Source: Dipylidium caninum
Lineage: Eukaryota > Platyhelminthes > Cestoda > Cyclophyllidea > Dipylidiidae
Direction: 5' to 3'
Length of the DNA stretch: 64,000 bases
NCBI GenBank assembly: GCA_017562135.1
Contig: QEYB01001654.1
Coordinates: forward strand, 124,001 to 188,000
In this document: in pieces, positions 12,901-27,900 of the stretch
How the letters are laid out: each line of letters opens with the position of its first letter
How positions within the stretch are numbered: the first letter of the stretch is position 1
Position numbers and translations under genes: made by a program
The notes under the pieces: generated by a model
Database searches by the model: none
Seen by the model: only the letters and a program-made list of their open reading frames with translations
What the model was told of the DNA's origin: nothing

Positions 12901-15900
12901 TTACGGGTTTATTTTGGTTCTGTGGTCGCAAGTAGCAAAAAACTGATGTGCTTTATGGACTTATGACTTGAAGCAGAAAGTTGGGAAAAAGTTTCAAAAT
13001 GCTATTCGGAATGCCGTATGCTAAAAGGAATGATTGTCTGAAAACGTCTGCTCAGTAATAAATTTTGGCAGAAGGAACCGAGGGTCCACTTTGTGTGCAG
13101 ATCATCAACATTTCATTGTCTGGGATTTGTTTATTAACAGGAAAGAAACTGGTCCAAATTTCATGCAGATATTAGAGTTAACGTCGAAACCACAATGCTT
13201 TACTCTAAATAATGTTTACTTATTTACAAAAGTGAAATGATCTGACATAGCTTACACCGTTTTCCAGGGTAATCAAAATGTTGTCATTATTAGTGATTAT
13301 TGTCGGACAAATGAAGAAGATGCATGGACTAGAACAGAGAAATCGAGTGTTACAATTGACACTTTCTTAAAAGTTTATTCTAAACTTCATTCGCATTTGT
13401 TAACAGCCTGCCAGCCTACCTACACATTGCCATACCACTGAAAAGCGCCTATTGTATGCGAGCAAGGACCAAGCAAAGTAATTGTTGCTTTATTTATAGG
13501 AGGCATGGATTCAGTTATAATTTTCAGAGTTGGTAAATTATGTGGATGTGTGACTAAGTCCTAATTTTCTTGCAACCATCGAGGCGTACAAGCCATGGCG
13601 AATGCGCGCTGACAAAATCATGTTTCCCCAATTTGACTGGTCCGTCCCGCTGGTTGGTCATTTGCTCTCTCGGTCGCACATTACACGTCTGCGCTAGATG
13701 TTTCAATCTATTTCCTATTGCTTATGAGACTATAAGTCGCCTAAATGTCTCCCCTTCTCTGCATGTTCTTTGTTGCACTATTCGGTGCCTCCCTCTCGAT
13801 TGATAAGGATGTACAGAATCATCCCTTCTTTGAACTTAGCGCCAATCCCTGTCAAGAGGATCCGGGATTTTGTTTTTCAGTGCCTACGCCACCGCAAGAC
13901 TTGACATTGGAGAATTTTCAGAAGGAGACCGCTATGACTGGTGGTGGATTCCCTGTGGACTACATTGTACTCAAACTACAATGGAAGCCTCCGGCGGAAA
14001 CTTACGGCGAGCTGAAGGGCTATCAGGTGTCATTTCGTTTAGTTGGACCACCGGAATTATTAACAACATCTAAGTCGGTTGAAGGCGAAAGTGGGAAATT
14101 AGGCGATGGCGCTGAACAGGTTACGCCAACTCATGCCGTAAGACGAAATGTTACTGGGACTTCCTACACCTCGACCCAAATTGATAATATCCGTGAGTTT
14201 TGAGGACTCATTTTCTCCTCTTCCATTTACACCTTATTTTACTACTTTTTAGGAAATAAATCATTCTACTCCAAGTAGATTATAATTTCACCCCTAGATG
14301 GTGCGAATGAAATACGTGCAATAGTGGTTTTCTAGATCCATTTTCTCAGTTTTGGTTTTGTTTACCTCCCGTAATATGTCTCACTCTTTAAACTGACTAT
14401 CTCATGGTTAAGGCCCATTAAAATTCTAATTTTTACGTATCTCTCTTACCTCCTTAACTTGACACAATTTTAATCCTGTCAATTTTTGTAGCAGAGTTAC
14501 CAACGTTAATTCACCTCACTAACGCGATGGCAACTGTACTTGTTGTTTAAATTGGTCTGGAAAATTAAAACTTTTCCTGTTCAATTAAGGTGAATTTCAT
14601 TGTGCGCTTCATAAAACCTATCTCTGATGCTCAGTGGTATCTCTTTATTCTGCATTAATAATGAGTTGTTACGTTTTCGGATATAGTGCTAAAGGACAGC
14701 AACGTTTCCGCTGCTTGCCATCTACTGCGACTTGATAAAAACAGAAAATGAATTGTTAATTATTATGGTGAATGAAAATTGGTTTACGACGCTTCATTTC
14801 GCGCCCGCATCTCTATGGTTCTCCAGAGAAAAATCAGATCTTTCATTAGTTTCCTGCAATTACTGCAGATATCAACTTCAAAGTTTCTTCGATATGAGGA
14901 CAAAACCCTTCCTTTTACGCGTGTTTGCTTGCATTGTTTACAAGGTGACAAGAAGCTCGACATTTATCGAAGATTTGATTCTGTCTGTGAAAATACTGAA
15001 GGAAATGAGCTAAGCAGGCATATGGCTTTTTACCAGTTAATAAAGACAAAAATACGGCGGAACTGTTTTTACTTCAACTTATAAGCATCAGCCAGCCGCA
15101 TGCACGGTCCAGTTCATATTTAATTTAAAATCCACCTTCTTCATCAATACCAGTGGCTTGGGGAAGAAGTAACCAAGTGGAACATTGGGCTATTCGAGGT
15201 GTATGAAGTCACGGGCAGATAGACCTTTATGTTCGCCACGTTGCGGCTCACTTCAACCCACTCACCTTAGTCGCTTTGGCCTGACCTTTTCATATGAATT
15301 AAGCTGCCTAATGTGGACTTTATTGCGAATTTCGTGCATGCGATGCGGCTTTTGGCTAATTCCGCATTTTAACCGAGTATATTACGGAACATGACATGGG
15401 GGTAGATTTAAACAATGCATAAGGTCAGATATACTAATATTAAGTTTCGGCAAGATAGAGTAATCGTTAGCCAATATGGTAGTTGGTTTTGTCATTTTTA
15501 AAGCATTCCTTGTAATTCGAATTTGCCATTATTAAAATTAACCCCGTTTATAACCTAATTTATCTGCTATCTTGACTTTCATTCCCTTTAAATTAAACGA
15601 ATAGTATGCATTATCACTCCGTGAAATAGAATTTTGTGTCAGGAAACCTTGTTCTTCCCACCTTCTTCCTTTCAGTTTAATTTGTCATTCTAAGGGGATC
15701 ACATTCGTATTTACAAATGACTTAGGTTGTTTGACACAGTTGATTTTGCAATTTATCGTCACCTACAAACGAAAAATGGAAGAATAGCCTCGTGCCTTTA
15801 ATTCCCATTGCCTGTCGAAGATAGAAAAAGAAGTTTTCTCATGGAAATGAGCAATTCTGGTTTATAGACTACACAACGGTAGGCAAAAACAATAAACCGA

Positions 15901-18900
15901 GGACTTTACGGTGTTAACTTTAACAACGATGTCTCACATAGAGTCATATTGAAGTTTAACCTGAAAAAAGTAGCTCATTGTTACGCAAATGTGGTTAAGT
16001 ACATAAATCAATGGTTCTTAATTGGTAGTGACAATTACCGAAATCTAAATCTTCTTGATTATAACTAAATCGGTCCCTCTTTGACCGCACTCTTGAACCA
16101 CTTTTAAATGGTTTAGGTGGAATATAAATGGAGGTAACTCTCATCCTTTTGCTATTTTGTTATCTCATAAATTCATGCTCATATCTTTAATGGGTGAAGT
16201 CCCTAGACACTGACAAGCACATGTCATCCTCAAGTCAAAGAAAGATTTTCCCCGTCAATTAAAAAAATTAATCTTCACGAAATACTTTCACCTTATTCAC
16301 TTTAAATACATCCCGCTAAAAATAGTTCCTATGTGGCTTTAACTTGTGAGTACATAATCTCAAGAAATTGTTTGCATTATCAATTCGCGCACATTAATAA
16401 TGTTAGATGTGATAGTAGGAAAGGGGCGCTTTCTAACCAATAACATTGAGTTTCAACTTTTAGGTTTGATTCGAGGCAATTTTTCATGTGGGTGTTAAAT
16501 TTATCTTCGACAAATTAAATGCTGACAATTTTTTTCCATCTAACGTTAAATAAAACAATACACCTAACAGACTGTTGTGTAGGTTAGTATTGTCTGCCGC
16601 GGAGACAATATAAGTCGCATTAATTACGGCTATCGCCGTGTCGATAAGTGGCGGTTGTTTGTGACTACGGCTATAGCAGATGCCGTTTCACCCCCAGACC
16701 GACGGCCATCAGCTATTCCATGGCAGTGATTCACGCCCCCGCACATCAGGGCCAGTACCATGGCGAGGGGAAGTGTTGCATCATACCTGCTAAATATTTC
16801 TAACATCGCGGCCTACGTGATTCAACAGCATTCTCAGTTTAATAATGCCTAATGAAGTTGTCACTTTCCTACTGTTTCACGAAGTTGTCAAAAACAATGA
16901 CAAAGTTTTGGTTTTAATTGCGGACAACTCCTTAATCCACGTCAGTGAAAAAAAGGGGAAAGTCATCTTTGTTACCGAAGTACAGGAGATCAAATGTCGG
17001 TTTTTTTGGTGGTCTTAGACCGCGTTTATTTTGCCCGCCTGCCGATCCGTATGGAAGTTGTTGCGTCGAGGCGGAGAATCGAAAGTCACTTGGGACGTAA
17101 TGACACCACAAATAATTTGATTGTGGTTTCTGTTACCCCCTGCGCAACTTTCTCCACTTCAAATTTCCACGCAAATGCACACATTTTCGATTCGAAAAAA
17201 AAAGATGAAAAAGTTGAAGAATCTACCGTTCTTCGCGTAAAGGCCAAGAGTGGGTGCGTCAAATGTTAAACAATTTCTAAGGTGAAAGATTAGTTTTGGT
17301 CTTACTTACCTGATGAGTTTGGGACCTCATTTCACTTGATTTATTGAATAAAGACGTAGGAATTTCGCAAAGACCCCCTAATCACTAAGTTGGTTTCACA
17401 CACAAATTGCAAGGGGGTGCAAATGCTGTACAAGGTCGACGGAGAAATTCATGCTTTATAGCCTTTCTATGTTATTTCATCACTACACAATATTTCCTTA
17501 AAAGGCGACTGATGCCACTTAATAATTAATCACTGTATACTCTTAGAATTCGGACGGGTATACCAATTTGAAGTTGCCGCCTACAACAACATTGACATCG
17601 GTGTGCCGACCCAATTGAACATAACAACGCCAGAAAATGGTTAGTTTATGCGACGGCCTTAAATCACACAATTCCTATTGTTTAAAATGGTTGATGACAT
17701 AGAGTATATATTTCAATGATTGCAGCAATTATGGGGTAGGCGGAAAGCTATGGGAAATAAATAGGAACATTACAATGCTTTTGATCTCAAGGCCTACTCT
17801 TAGAGACGCAAAGTGATTGGCAAGTGGCTATTAACTAACTAAAGTTATAAATTTTAAATATTTGATCTTTTATCGACAGTGCCGCATTTTTTGTCTAATA
17901 TGGTTAAATTTACACAACGATGGCATATTAACAATTATTTTATTTTTTTCACTTACTGAGATCATGGGCATATCCTCTGAAAATTAGAGTCGGTAAAAAA
18001 CGAAAAACTTTCCCCGTGAATTCACTCGCCTTATTTTTAACCTTCCGTACTACATACTGTTGCCTTGACCAATAGACGTTATTAGAGAGTGGATTGGATT
18101 TGATGTAGAAATAGACCTCACGCTCAAAACTGGTCTCTAATTATTTTCTCCTTGCCTTTTTGTACAAATCCATTTCAGTGCCGGGGAGTTTTCCCCTGCA
18201 TTTGCGTGTACGAGGTCTCTCCACCAACTCTGTTGAGCTCTCATGGTCTCCTCCACCCAAGGAATCCAGAAATGGTATAATTATTGGTTACCAGGTCAGC
18301 CTTTTCGAAGTCCTGATAAGCGTTTTTTTAATGTTGTGCTGCAAAAGCCCTCTTTGTTAGTTTACACCTCCGGTTTTGGTCGTTGTGGCCACCACTGCAG
18401 TTTCTCTTCCGGCCTCAATGGCTGCACAAACACTTAGTAGTATTTCCTACGTTCTTGCCAGCCTGGAATGACTTGGCCCTTTCTAGTGGCCTCGATTTTG
18501 TGCAATGACTTAGGGACGGTTTGTATTCATTAAAACTACGCTGTACCTTGGTCTTTGAAACGGTTAGATTTAAAGGGTGATATAAAATGTACCGCAAATG
18601 TTGTAACCAGGCGCGAGATACTCTCGAGATAACGGGCTAATTACAAATATGCCTATTATTTATTTTTCATGAAAGTTCTGAAACATAAAACAACGTTAAC
18701 AACGACTGTCAGACTTTGTGTGGTCTCGCTCCGACTCTGTAGGTGAAAATTAGGGAATCTTAATAGGTAATGACGAAATGTATGGCGTTTATTTACTTTT
18801 TTCGCACCGTTTAACTCCAAGTCTTATCTATGGTAATTTTTTCAGTTTCATTTCACTAGTTAAATGATCATCTACTTAACATGATTATATTTTTTAATTA

Positions 18901-21900
18901 CCACTTAAATGCGCCGTATTGTTAGGCTATTACGTACGAGACAATACTTCTTCGCCATAAGTTACCGTCACCATAGTAGTTGCCACAATCTTAGGTAAAA
19001 AATCGCTTCTACTTTATGGACTGGGAGATGTAAGTTATTAATCTCCTGCCTAACACATGTGAATAAATCATATTTTATATTTAAATGTCTTATTACTTAG
19101 CAGTGTTTTATGCCTTAGTAAGACTATTCCATTATATTCCTCTGTTCAGGTGCATTATTACGAGTTTAGCTCGCCACAAAACACGGCGAATTACCAAAAT
19201 ACAACACAGCCATTTCTGCGAATTGATGGATTGCAGGAGCGAACAGTCTACACATTCCGCGTTAGAGCTTTTACTAGTTCTGGTCCCGGTCCATGGTCGG
19301 CCTCTAACACCATTCGAACAACTGCTGATGGTACGATTTAGCCTTTTCATGTTTAAAGTTTGTTGAAATCTCTTTTGGTTTCACCATATCTACCCTTGAT
19401 AAGTGGTTAAGTTTGATTGAGTAGAATGAGAGACAGTTTAAAGAAATTCTTTCAACGAAACTTATTTTCCTCAATTTCTTGGCTAAGTAGTGTTTATTTG
19501 GTAATACTTTCTACCTTAGTTCCGGGTGCCCCAACACATATAAAGGCTGAGCGTATCAACCAACGTCAAATCAAAGTTACATGGAGTCTTCCACGTCGTT
19601 CTCTTTACCGCGTCAATAGTGATTTCCAACAGCGTTCCATCCCTGTGACGGGCTTTCGTATATACTACGCGGCGCACGGAAATGTAGTGGACCCATCAAC
19701 TGAACGAATTCTCGAAGTTGGAGCAGTGACGATGGCCACATTAGATGATGTTTCGCCCAGTGAAAGTTATATTATAAAAATTCAATCACGTGGCACTGAC
19801 AAACGGTTTGGAAATTGGAGTGACCCGGTAATTGTCAGTGCTAGTCGTTACGGTGTGGATCAACGGGGCGGTGCTTATCACTTGAGTCGTGTCGGTGACT
19901 TGCGCTGTTTCGGTGTAAAATCATCCGACTTACTTAACCTTGTAGAAGCCAGTCTCAAGATAACCTGGCTACCACCACCCGATCGGCGTATGTTGAAGGA
20001 ATACGAGGTAATCCATTTTACCAGTAACCAAGTTGTAATTAACATTCTACATTGACTTTGAAATTTATTCCACGTCTTCATATATCAAATGAAAAGAAAA
20101 TCACCGTCGAATATTGCTAGAGGCATATTTTTTGGTTAGACCACCATATGTCCCCGCAGGGCGGAGTCATAACATTTGCGTGAGTTTGAGAGTCTTGCCT
20201 ATGAGCAGACTCGAAAGACTATTTGCTATCGCTAAGTCAGACGTAGCTTGCTGTCGTCTCACGTACTAAGTTAATTTGAGTATTCTACAAAAATCAAAAT
20301 TCTAACATCTGGTTTCAACTATTTATGAAGGTCACATCACTTTCAACCAATGATTAACACACTCTTAAGTCTCAATCTGTAATTATCTCAGTTCACGCAG
20401 AGGGCAATTTGCCTTGAAGCAGTCCACTAACAGAGCTCGAGAGAAATTTGTGAAGTTGGAAGCGTTGACATTAAGTCCGAGTAGTATTTTCAAATTGGAG
20501 GTGGTGTATAAATAATAATTTCAAGTCGCTGTGACTTAATTCTAATACGGCTTCTTCTTTTACTTTAGATCCAAATCAGTGGTGTCAAGTCATTTATAAA
20601 TGAGCTTAATGACCCCGTGAGGTTAACGCTAGGCCCCCGAAAACTGATTGTTAGTCCGACTAAACAGCCTACCTTCGGCGGACCTCTGGGACTACGAAAT
20701 GACTTTTTATCTCGGGACCAAGACTCCCTTTTAGTACATACCATTGATAAATTGGAGCCGAATGCCATTTTCGATATTGAAGTGAGACCAATCTACGAAA
20801 CAGCCAGTAGCCGACAGGCGGGGGAGACGGAAGCTCTGTGGGAACAAACAAGTTGCCGAACTCGAATGCATCGTAAGCTTTAAACAAACTCTTATCTATA
20901 GCCGCTTTTTTCTGTTCAAATCACTTTGGTTGACAGTTTTTTGGGACACAGGAGACACTATTTTTATATTATGTATTATCAGGTGATCTTCCGTCTTCTC
21001 AGCTCCTGTCATCGGCTTTCTAATTTAGCCTGTGTACACGTGGCATTTATGGTATCAACATGCGAAAAAAATTGACTTATTTTCGGTTGCTAATAGCCAT
21101 TCCCACTCTACTCTACTCTAGTCTGACCTATGCTGCCTTGAACATACGAGCGGTGTTTGTTTTGAGCTACCTTCCTTGCCTTTGTTATGTTACAATACCT
21201 TTGATATCTAAGATAATTGGTAACTAAACATTATCCTAAAAGTGACCATAAATTCAGCTAGTCATTTGGCGAACTGCTCTTTTTTTCCTACAATAAGAAA
21301 CCAATACACATTGGAGGTTTTTCTATCCATTTAATTTAGGTGGCAGATCAAAAAGTGTGGAAGTGCAAATGTATGTGGAAGGGTACATTGGTGGAGACAA
21401 GTGTTGTCTCTGCTATTCCTCCCTTTCTCCATACGACTTAGGTTACAAACTTTTATTGCTCACCGAACAGTTACTCATTAATGTACATTTTCATATAACG
21501 TAAGTGCGCTGCCAAGAACAATTACCTCGGAGTGCCTCATGCAGTAAAATGACTTTATTCAAATTATCATAATTCGTACTCTTAAAGGTGTCAGTGAATC
21601 ATATTTCACATTTGTCGCATTTTTGGTAACAAACTATTTATTATTTTTGGTATCAGAGAGAGGAGATGGCGCCCTACCTTCTGGTAGACATGATTAATGA
21701 AAGTGCGGAATCGTTGCCCTTATCTGGGTGTGATGCTTATACGTCGAGTGGATCTTGTCTCTATTAATAACTAGTTTTGGGGTCGAAACTGGAAAGTTGG
21801 GGAGGAGACGAGTCATTAACTTAGGCGCGAGTTTGTTTTTATCTCCACGAATTGGGAGTATATTGCATAAACGCTCACTTATAAAGTGTCTAAATGATTT

Positions 21901-24900
21901 TATCTGAGTAGTTACGATAGATGTTACGAATAAGTTACTCCTAATCGTTGTATATGCCAGGTCTTTTCAGTTCTCATGCAGACTAGAATATGGCTTAATT
22001 TTCGTTAATCATGTAATATTACAGCCTTACAATACCTCTTATCCTGTGTACATCCTTTCAGCTCCCGTAAATATCAGCGCTCCAGTTCCGGTTGCATTCA
22101 AAGCAGACACAAATGAAGTTTTAATACGTCTGCTACGTGTGAGCGAAAACTTGGGACCAATTAGACGATACTACCTCATTGTCAGCAGCCTGGAACGTGC
22201 TGGGGTTTTAAGTTCAACGGATCATATCAACTGGCATAGTGAAGTAAGAGTGAATGCTAACTGCGATACCGTAGATATGACGATATTTCATTGATTAAGA
22301 AATTATTCACTCACTTGTAGCTTATGATTATCATCTAGTTGGGGTAAATTAAACCTTAGATTAATTTTTTTTCAGTTTGATTAGTTCTGGATTCGACAGG
22401 GAAATTATGATGTTATGTATGTTTTTCAGCTTCTGCGCATAGTCCCAGAGGGAAATGAGGCAGAAACGCGTGTTGCAGCAGAATTCACTCAATTAGCATT
22501 CGAATCAACCCAATTGGAAATTCAAGTTGGCGGTCGGGAGGTGTCTGCACGCCTTCGACGATCGTTGACACGACAAACGTTGCCTGAAATAGGCAGAATT
22601 GCCTCAGATATACTTAACGATGACTCACGTCAGTCGTATTCGGAGATACTACTGTATGATTGCAACCTATCAAGGGGAAAAAGCTATAAGGTATGCAATA
22701 ACAATGCAATTGCCAAACTGGTTGTTGGACTAGTGCTACTAGTAGGTGAGAGGGGGGCTAATGGATCCTCCATTATGTGAGATCGCAGATACGTTTTATT
22801 CAAAAGTGGAGTGTCTCGAAGTCTTTCGGACATAACGGCAAAGAGATGGAATTACTTGATGTGCTCTATTACCCAGCAATTTTGCATCATACTTTCTAAG
22901 ACCTTCGCTTTTAGAAAGTCGGTGTGGGTGATCGCTCCAAATTCTAATGCAGTAGTGATTGACCTGTTCTCACACAGTGTATATTCACATTCTTCTGCAG
23001 GCCCAGTTGGTGCACTTAATGCCTTTCTTAGTGGTGAATAAGTACTTGTTTTTAACTATTGTAATCCTACGCTAATGGTTAATTTAAACCGTATAAGTAG
23101 TGTTGACACTGTCAAGACTATTTGCTTTTAAACATACTTCTGTGCCTCAGTGAATTTCTGGATAGTTATTTTGGTAAACCTTCTACTTTGATCGCACTTC
23201 AGTTTTTGAATGTCTCTTCAACCCTTTCTAGGCAATATTACTGGCTTGCATATATCCCGACGTGCAGTACTCAGTGCCGTTGCATAAACCCCCTGGCCCT
23301 GACTACTACAACGAAAATCAACCGACGTCTAAAATAATCACCGATCCTGTTGACAAGGGTGATGAATACGAGGATAGCATAAATGACAACTACTGCTCTT
23401 CCAGTCGATGGTCTGTGGCATTTACTCCCGAAGAAAGCCTTATCGTTGGAGAGGCTAATGGTCTTGTCGACGTAACAGGTGTCGGTGGTGGTTCTAATAA
23501 TGGCGTGGTAGCTCGCGCTGGTCCGTCATTTTTCACCATCATCCTAGTTACCGTGATTATTGGTCTCGCACTGGTGGCTTTAATTTGTATTGCCGTACAG
23601 TGCTTCTTCAGGTGCGTCCTCACTTTAATTTAGCTTAAACCATAACTCGTAAACAGACCTAATTGACATTCATGTAACATGCCCAAACTGGGTCCTATTC
23701 ATCAGGAGATTAGAAATACTAAAAAATGACGTGAGTATTAGGGTTGCACTTTTTAGATGTTAGTGGTTTATAAGATGGGAAATTTCATGTTCTTTTGTTC
23801 AATATAAATGGACTCTAGTGGTTAAATTTTCTGGTCAGTAACTCGTGCTGTAATACCAACTGGAAAGTCTGGTCTTGAGCAGTCGGTATCGCGGACAAGG
23901 CAAAGCACTTCGACCTCGACTATTCCCAGTGTACTTTAAGCCTTGATGAGACTGACTTCCAAGCACCGTGGAACACACCGCTCCCGAGGATATGAAAAGG
24001 CGGAAACTGAAATGACCTTTAAAAGTCCGCTAAAAAAGGACAGCTGATACAACTAACATCCGGTTCCAAATCATCCGAGCTCTTTCTTACCTTTCTTCAG
24101 TTAGAATATTACGTGCGATGCTTTTTAAGATGCTGGGGCTGGTAGGGTACACACTGTTTGTCTTCTTACCCCCTAACCTAACCACATCCATAATACTCAG
24201 TATTATTTCTTCTGTTAAGTTGCCTTTTAATTCACCCGCAGCGACTGTAGTAGCAAAAACGAATCATTATTTTTACTGCGAAGCAACTACCTTCCTAAAA
24301 TAATTGTGTACTACTTATATCTGTCACTATATGAAGTAAACAACATCCCTAGTTAGGAATCGTGGTATTGACGCTGATTATATGTTATCCAATTTGTCAT
24401 TATTATTGGTCCGTCCACCTATCCATTTCATCTGACACTTTATTTGGATAGCCCAACTCGGGTAAATTAATTGTTAACAATAGGATGGAGATTTGAGAGG
24501 ACCTTGCAGATTGGCTGGCTAATTTCCAGGTGTCTATTTTATGCTTTGCTTTTTCTTTCTCACACTTCAAAAATGAACATATTTTTTTAACAACCTGAAC
24601 AAAGATTAATTTTGTGTTTTCCTAGACGAAGGCCCAAACAACAACGCAATTCTATTGGGGCAAAACTGCCAAAAACAGACAATAGTTTGAAAATACCACT
24701 GATGCCACCACACCATCGTAAAAGCCTTGTGCTCGGCATCGACCCTACTGAAATCCACCCCACTGATATTCAAATTAAAAACGGTTTGTTCAACCACACC
24801 TGCCTTTTGAGGTCCATAGAGTGAAACAGTGTTTTTGCTCAGTTATGTGTCTTAGAAAGACTCCAACCCAATTATAATGCGAGCTTATTCAGCGCCACCT

Positions 24901-27900
24901 AATGCAGAAATACGCTTTCCGTGTTTTGCGCTTCTCTCTTTCTGACTTCAATTTCTACTTGTGTTACATTTCTAAACGTTATTTGTCAACTTACTTGAGT
25001 TAAACACAGTTGAAGGCGCTACTACTACTCGCCTTCTAAATGGAAATTTCCACAATTACTGTACTTATGCCATTAGACTCTTAACCAAGCTTGTGCACTC
25101 AAAGTTCTGCAGTAGTTCCAGCGCAACCGCAGTTAACCGCTGTCTCTTTTTGAATTGCAGACTATATTACGGATTCGACTGTACCTGGTGAGTAAATTAT
25201 TGAAGTATACAGTTTTTTGTAAAATTTTCGCTTAAACATTGCCTCGTGATATTAATTCGTGTCAGCCCTGGAATATAAGATAGAAGTTAACTATTTACTC
25301 TTGTCTTCAACCCACCGCTTTCGTCTACTTCTCTCATCTATCATCTAACAAAGCAGACTTTATGATAGATCTGATTGCGGATTTCCTGTATGTAGATCTA
25401 AGCTCGCATAAATTAACAAGTATTAATTAAACTACCAAAATGCGAAAATTCGCCGGGAATATGTATTCCCCGTGGGTGTTTGACTAATAAGGGAAAATAA
25501 TGATTGGACGGTAAAAATATTTTTAAAGTAAACACTGACATTGAATAGTTTGAAGAAGTTTGACGGTATATTGTTTCGTTAAGCGTTGATTGCAGAATAG
25601 GCGACCAAAGTTGCTCTTCACTCGCAAGCTCTAACATTCCTCTTTGAGCCATTCGTTATTAGATCAGAAAGCGGTTACGGTTAAACGCCGAAGTCTTGTC
25701 TGCTGTGTGGTAAAGCGACTTAAAGAAGTCGAAAGTCATGCTAAGGTAGAAAAAGAATGGCCACAAAGTACACTGAAGGTAAGAAGCAGCAAGCAATTTC
25801 CAGGTGCCATGTCACGAAGCGTTGGGTCGAAACAGTGTAAACTGAATAACCGCGCATGAGGTAAATTTCGGTGAAATACACAGTCTCGACGATCACCGTT
25901 GCTATTCAGTCAAATGCGCGTCTTCGTAAAGAATGAAATTAACGTCTTGAGAGCAATAGAGAATTGAATTATGCAGTAAATTCATGGGGATTGATCAGAT
26001 TGGGCATGCATTATAAGTTCTCTCATCTACAATTTTATTAGTGTATAATCATATCAGGGAGGAGTACTTAGAACCTTAGGACGTCTCACAGTGCACATTA
26101 ACTGTCCATCAACCTACAGTAATATTTGTCTAAAAGATATAAAGAGGAAGGGCACAGTATGTTCTCGGATCATGAGAGAAATCGACTCGCTGAGAGACAA
26201 AAACAGGTCTTCCCGTTAGGTTTTTCACTATCCTCATTGAAATCTGATCTTGCTCCAATATCCGATGCTGTGAGGAACCTGTAGACCTTGTAAGTGGAAG
26301 AAGTAAATGCCGTTTTTAACCCCTCTGCAGTGTTCATCAATCAATTAGGCCATTCGCAGCATGTGCCTTTCTTCTGCATCGTCACACACTTTTTTTTACT
26401 TATTCTATGCCCATTCCGAGGTCCTAGTGAGTATCATCGGAATTATTTTTTTCATTTTTGCACCCAGAGGATTATCTGTGAGTAGCATAATCCTTCTTGT
26501 TAAAGTAGCTTTTTTTCCTATCTAACCAACTAAAACATACAATTCTCATACGTCGCACTCCTAGATGCTTGGAACATTCGAAAACATTTCCGACTGTATG
26601 AGGGCCATTACAGGGCAGGAGTGAACTATTTACAGCTGAAAGAGAGCGTAGTGTTCGCGTAGGGATGACAAAGAAACAATGGAAATCTAGTTTTCTGAGT
26701 TCGTTAGGACCATTATTTCGTTATATTTCATTAAAATAACAGAAGATCAAACTACAGGCTTTAGAGTTTCCATGGTAAACATTTCAATAATATCTAAGGT
26801 GTGTTTCCTATTTTTCGAGAAATGATGCTCCCTTCTCGCCCTTTTCCAGTAAACCAAATGTCATTTCGGGTTGAAAAGGAATGAGAAGTGGAAGGATTTT
26901 CGCCAATCATGTCTGCACCGCATTAATTCTACTTCCCTTATAAAGGGTATCTTCGTTTTTTTAAATACCAAGTTTTCTGTAACCAGTCTATTCACGTAGC
27001 GTACAACTTGAATCAATACAAACTTATGACCTTCTTTGGTTTTGTTCAGAATATTTTGCATGCTGTAATAATGAAAAATTGTAAGGAGGAGGAAGGAGGA
27101 AGATATTGCAGCGTCAGTTGTTTTGACTAACCCCATTTTGTTTAAAGCGCAATTTAGGATGTTAAATTCAGAGGAAATGTATAACCTCTCCTTATTTTAA
27201 AAGTGTACTAAACCAAGTTAACAACTTTTCAAGTTGTCAAATTGAATCTCCTCCACTTGACAAGTAGGGTCAATTTAATCTTAGAAATACAAAGTAGAAA
27301 TTAGCTGATTGATCGATCGTAGCCATGACTGCTAACATGGATTTGGCATATCGTCGAGTGGAAGGAGGTTCCTCATACACGTTTCACTGTTGTTTAATGT
27401 AGTGGGTTCGACAATTTACGTGTCTATGCTGAAATTATCTGTGTGAAGATCTAGAATAGTCGTTTTATGCTAAGTAGTTCTCTTCTAGTCTTCCCCATAA
27501 AGCCGAGTCTTGATATTGTTAGATTGTGAGCCCAAATCGCGAATTCATTATCTGCTTCTGCGTTGTAAAGGCTGGAAGTAACATTTATCTCTCATCTGCA
27601 GAAGGTGCAATGAAAACGGCAGCCATTGGCCAGAAGTAATTTGAAGGCTGAATGAGTCACTTTAGGAAATCATCTTCTCGTTGTTTGCGGCCATAGGAAA
27701 TACTTGAAGCTTCATATGAAGAGCTGAAAGTACGAACCTGACTGAACGCGTGTTAACAGTGAAAGTCCCCGAGGTTAAGTTCACGGAAGGACTTTTGACC
27801 TATCACTTTATAAAAATACAGGCTTTGAAGTGACTGTCAACGGTGCGTTGAACTAACGCATCCTGCATCCTTTGCCAGAAAAAGTGAAATAAAAGAGGCC

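Larger units (their letters stand above)
4938..20872 (+). other. LAR fibronectin type III domains 1-7
   Basis: FN1 is one exon, 4938-5300 (starts [10 protein letters not shown]). FN2 is 5559-5653 plus 7419-7611 ([15 protein letters not shown], then GYKVHYS). FN3 is 11705-12013 ([13 protein letters not shown]). FN4 is 13881-14192 plus 17547-17639 ([17 protein letters not shown], then [10 protein letters not shown]). FN5 is 18179-18294 plus 19150-19330 ([15 protein letters not shown], then [17 protein letters not shown]). FN6 fills the first part of 19520-20007 ([15 protein letters not shown]). FN7 starts at the end of that exon ([10 protein letters not shown]) and finishes in 20569-20872. The modules carry the usual Trp in strand B and an Asn-Gly turn. 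Vertebrate LAR has eight FN3 domains; an eighth, divergent one may form part of the membrane-proximal region that follows. Confidence 0.88.

Noticed and set aside
16994..17269. 91-codon plus-strand frame inside the LAR FN4 intron
   Set aside because: FN4 is fully rebuilt by joining 14192 to 17547 in phase 1; the frame has no matching splice sites and does not resemble an FN3 segment.
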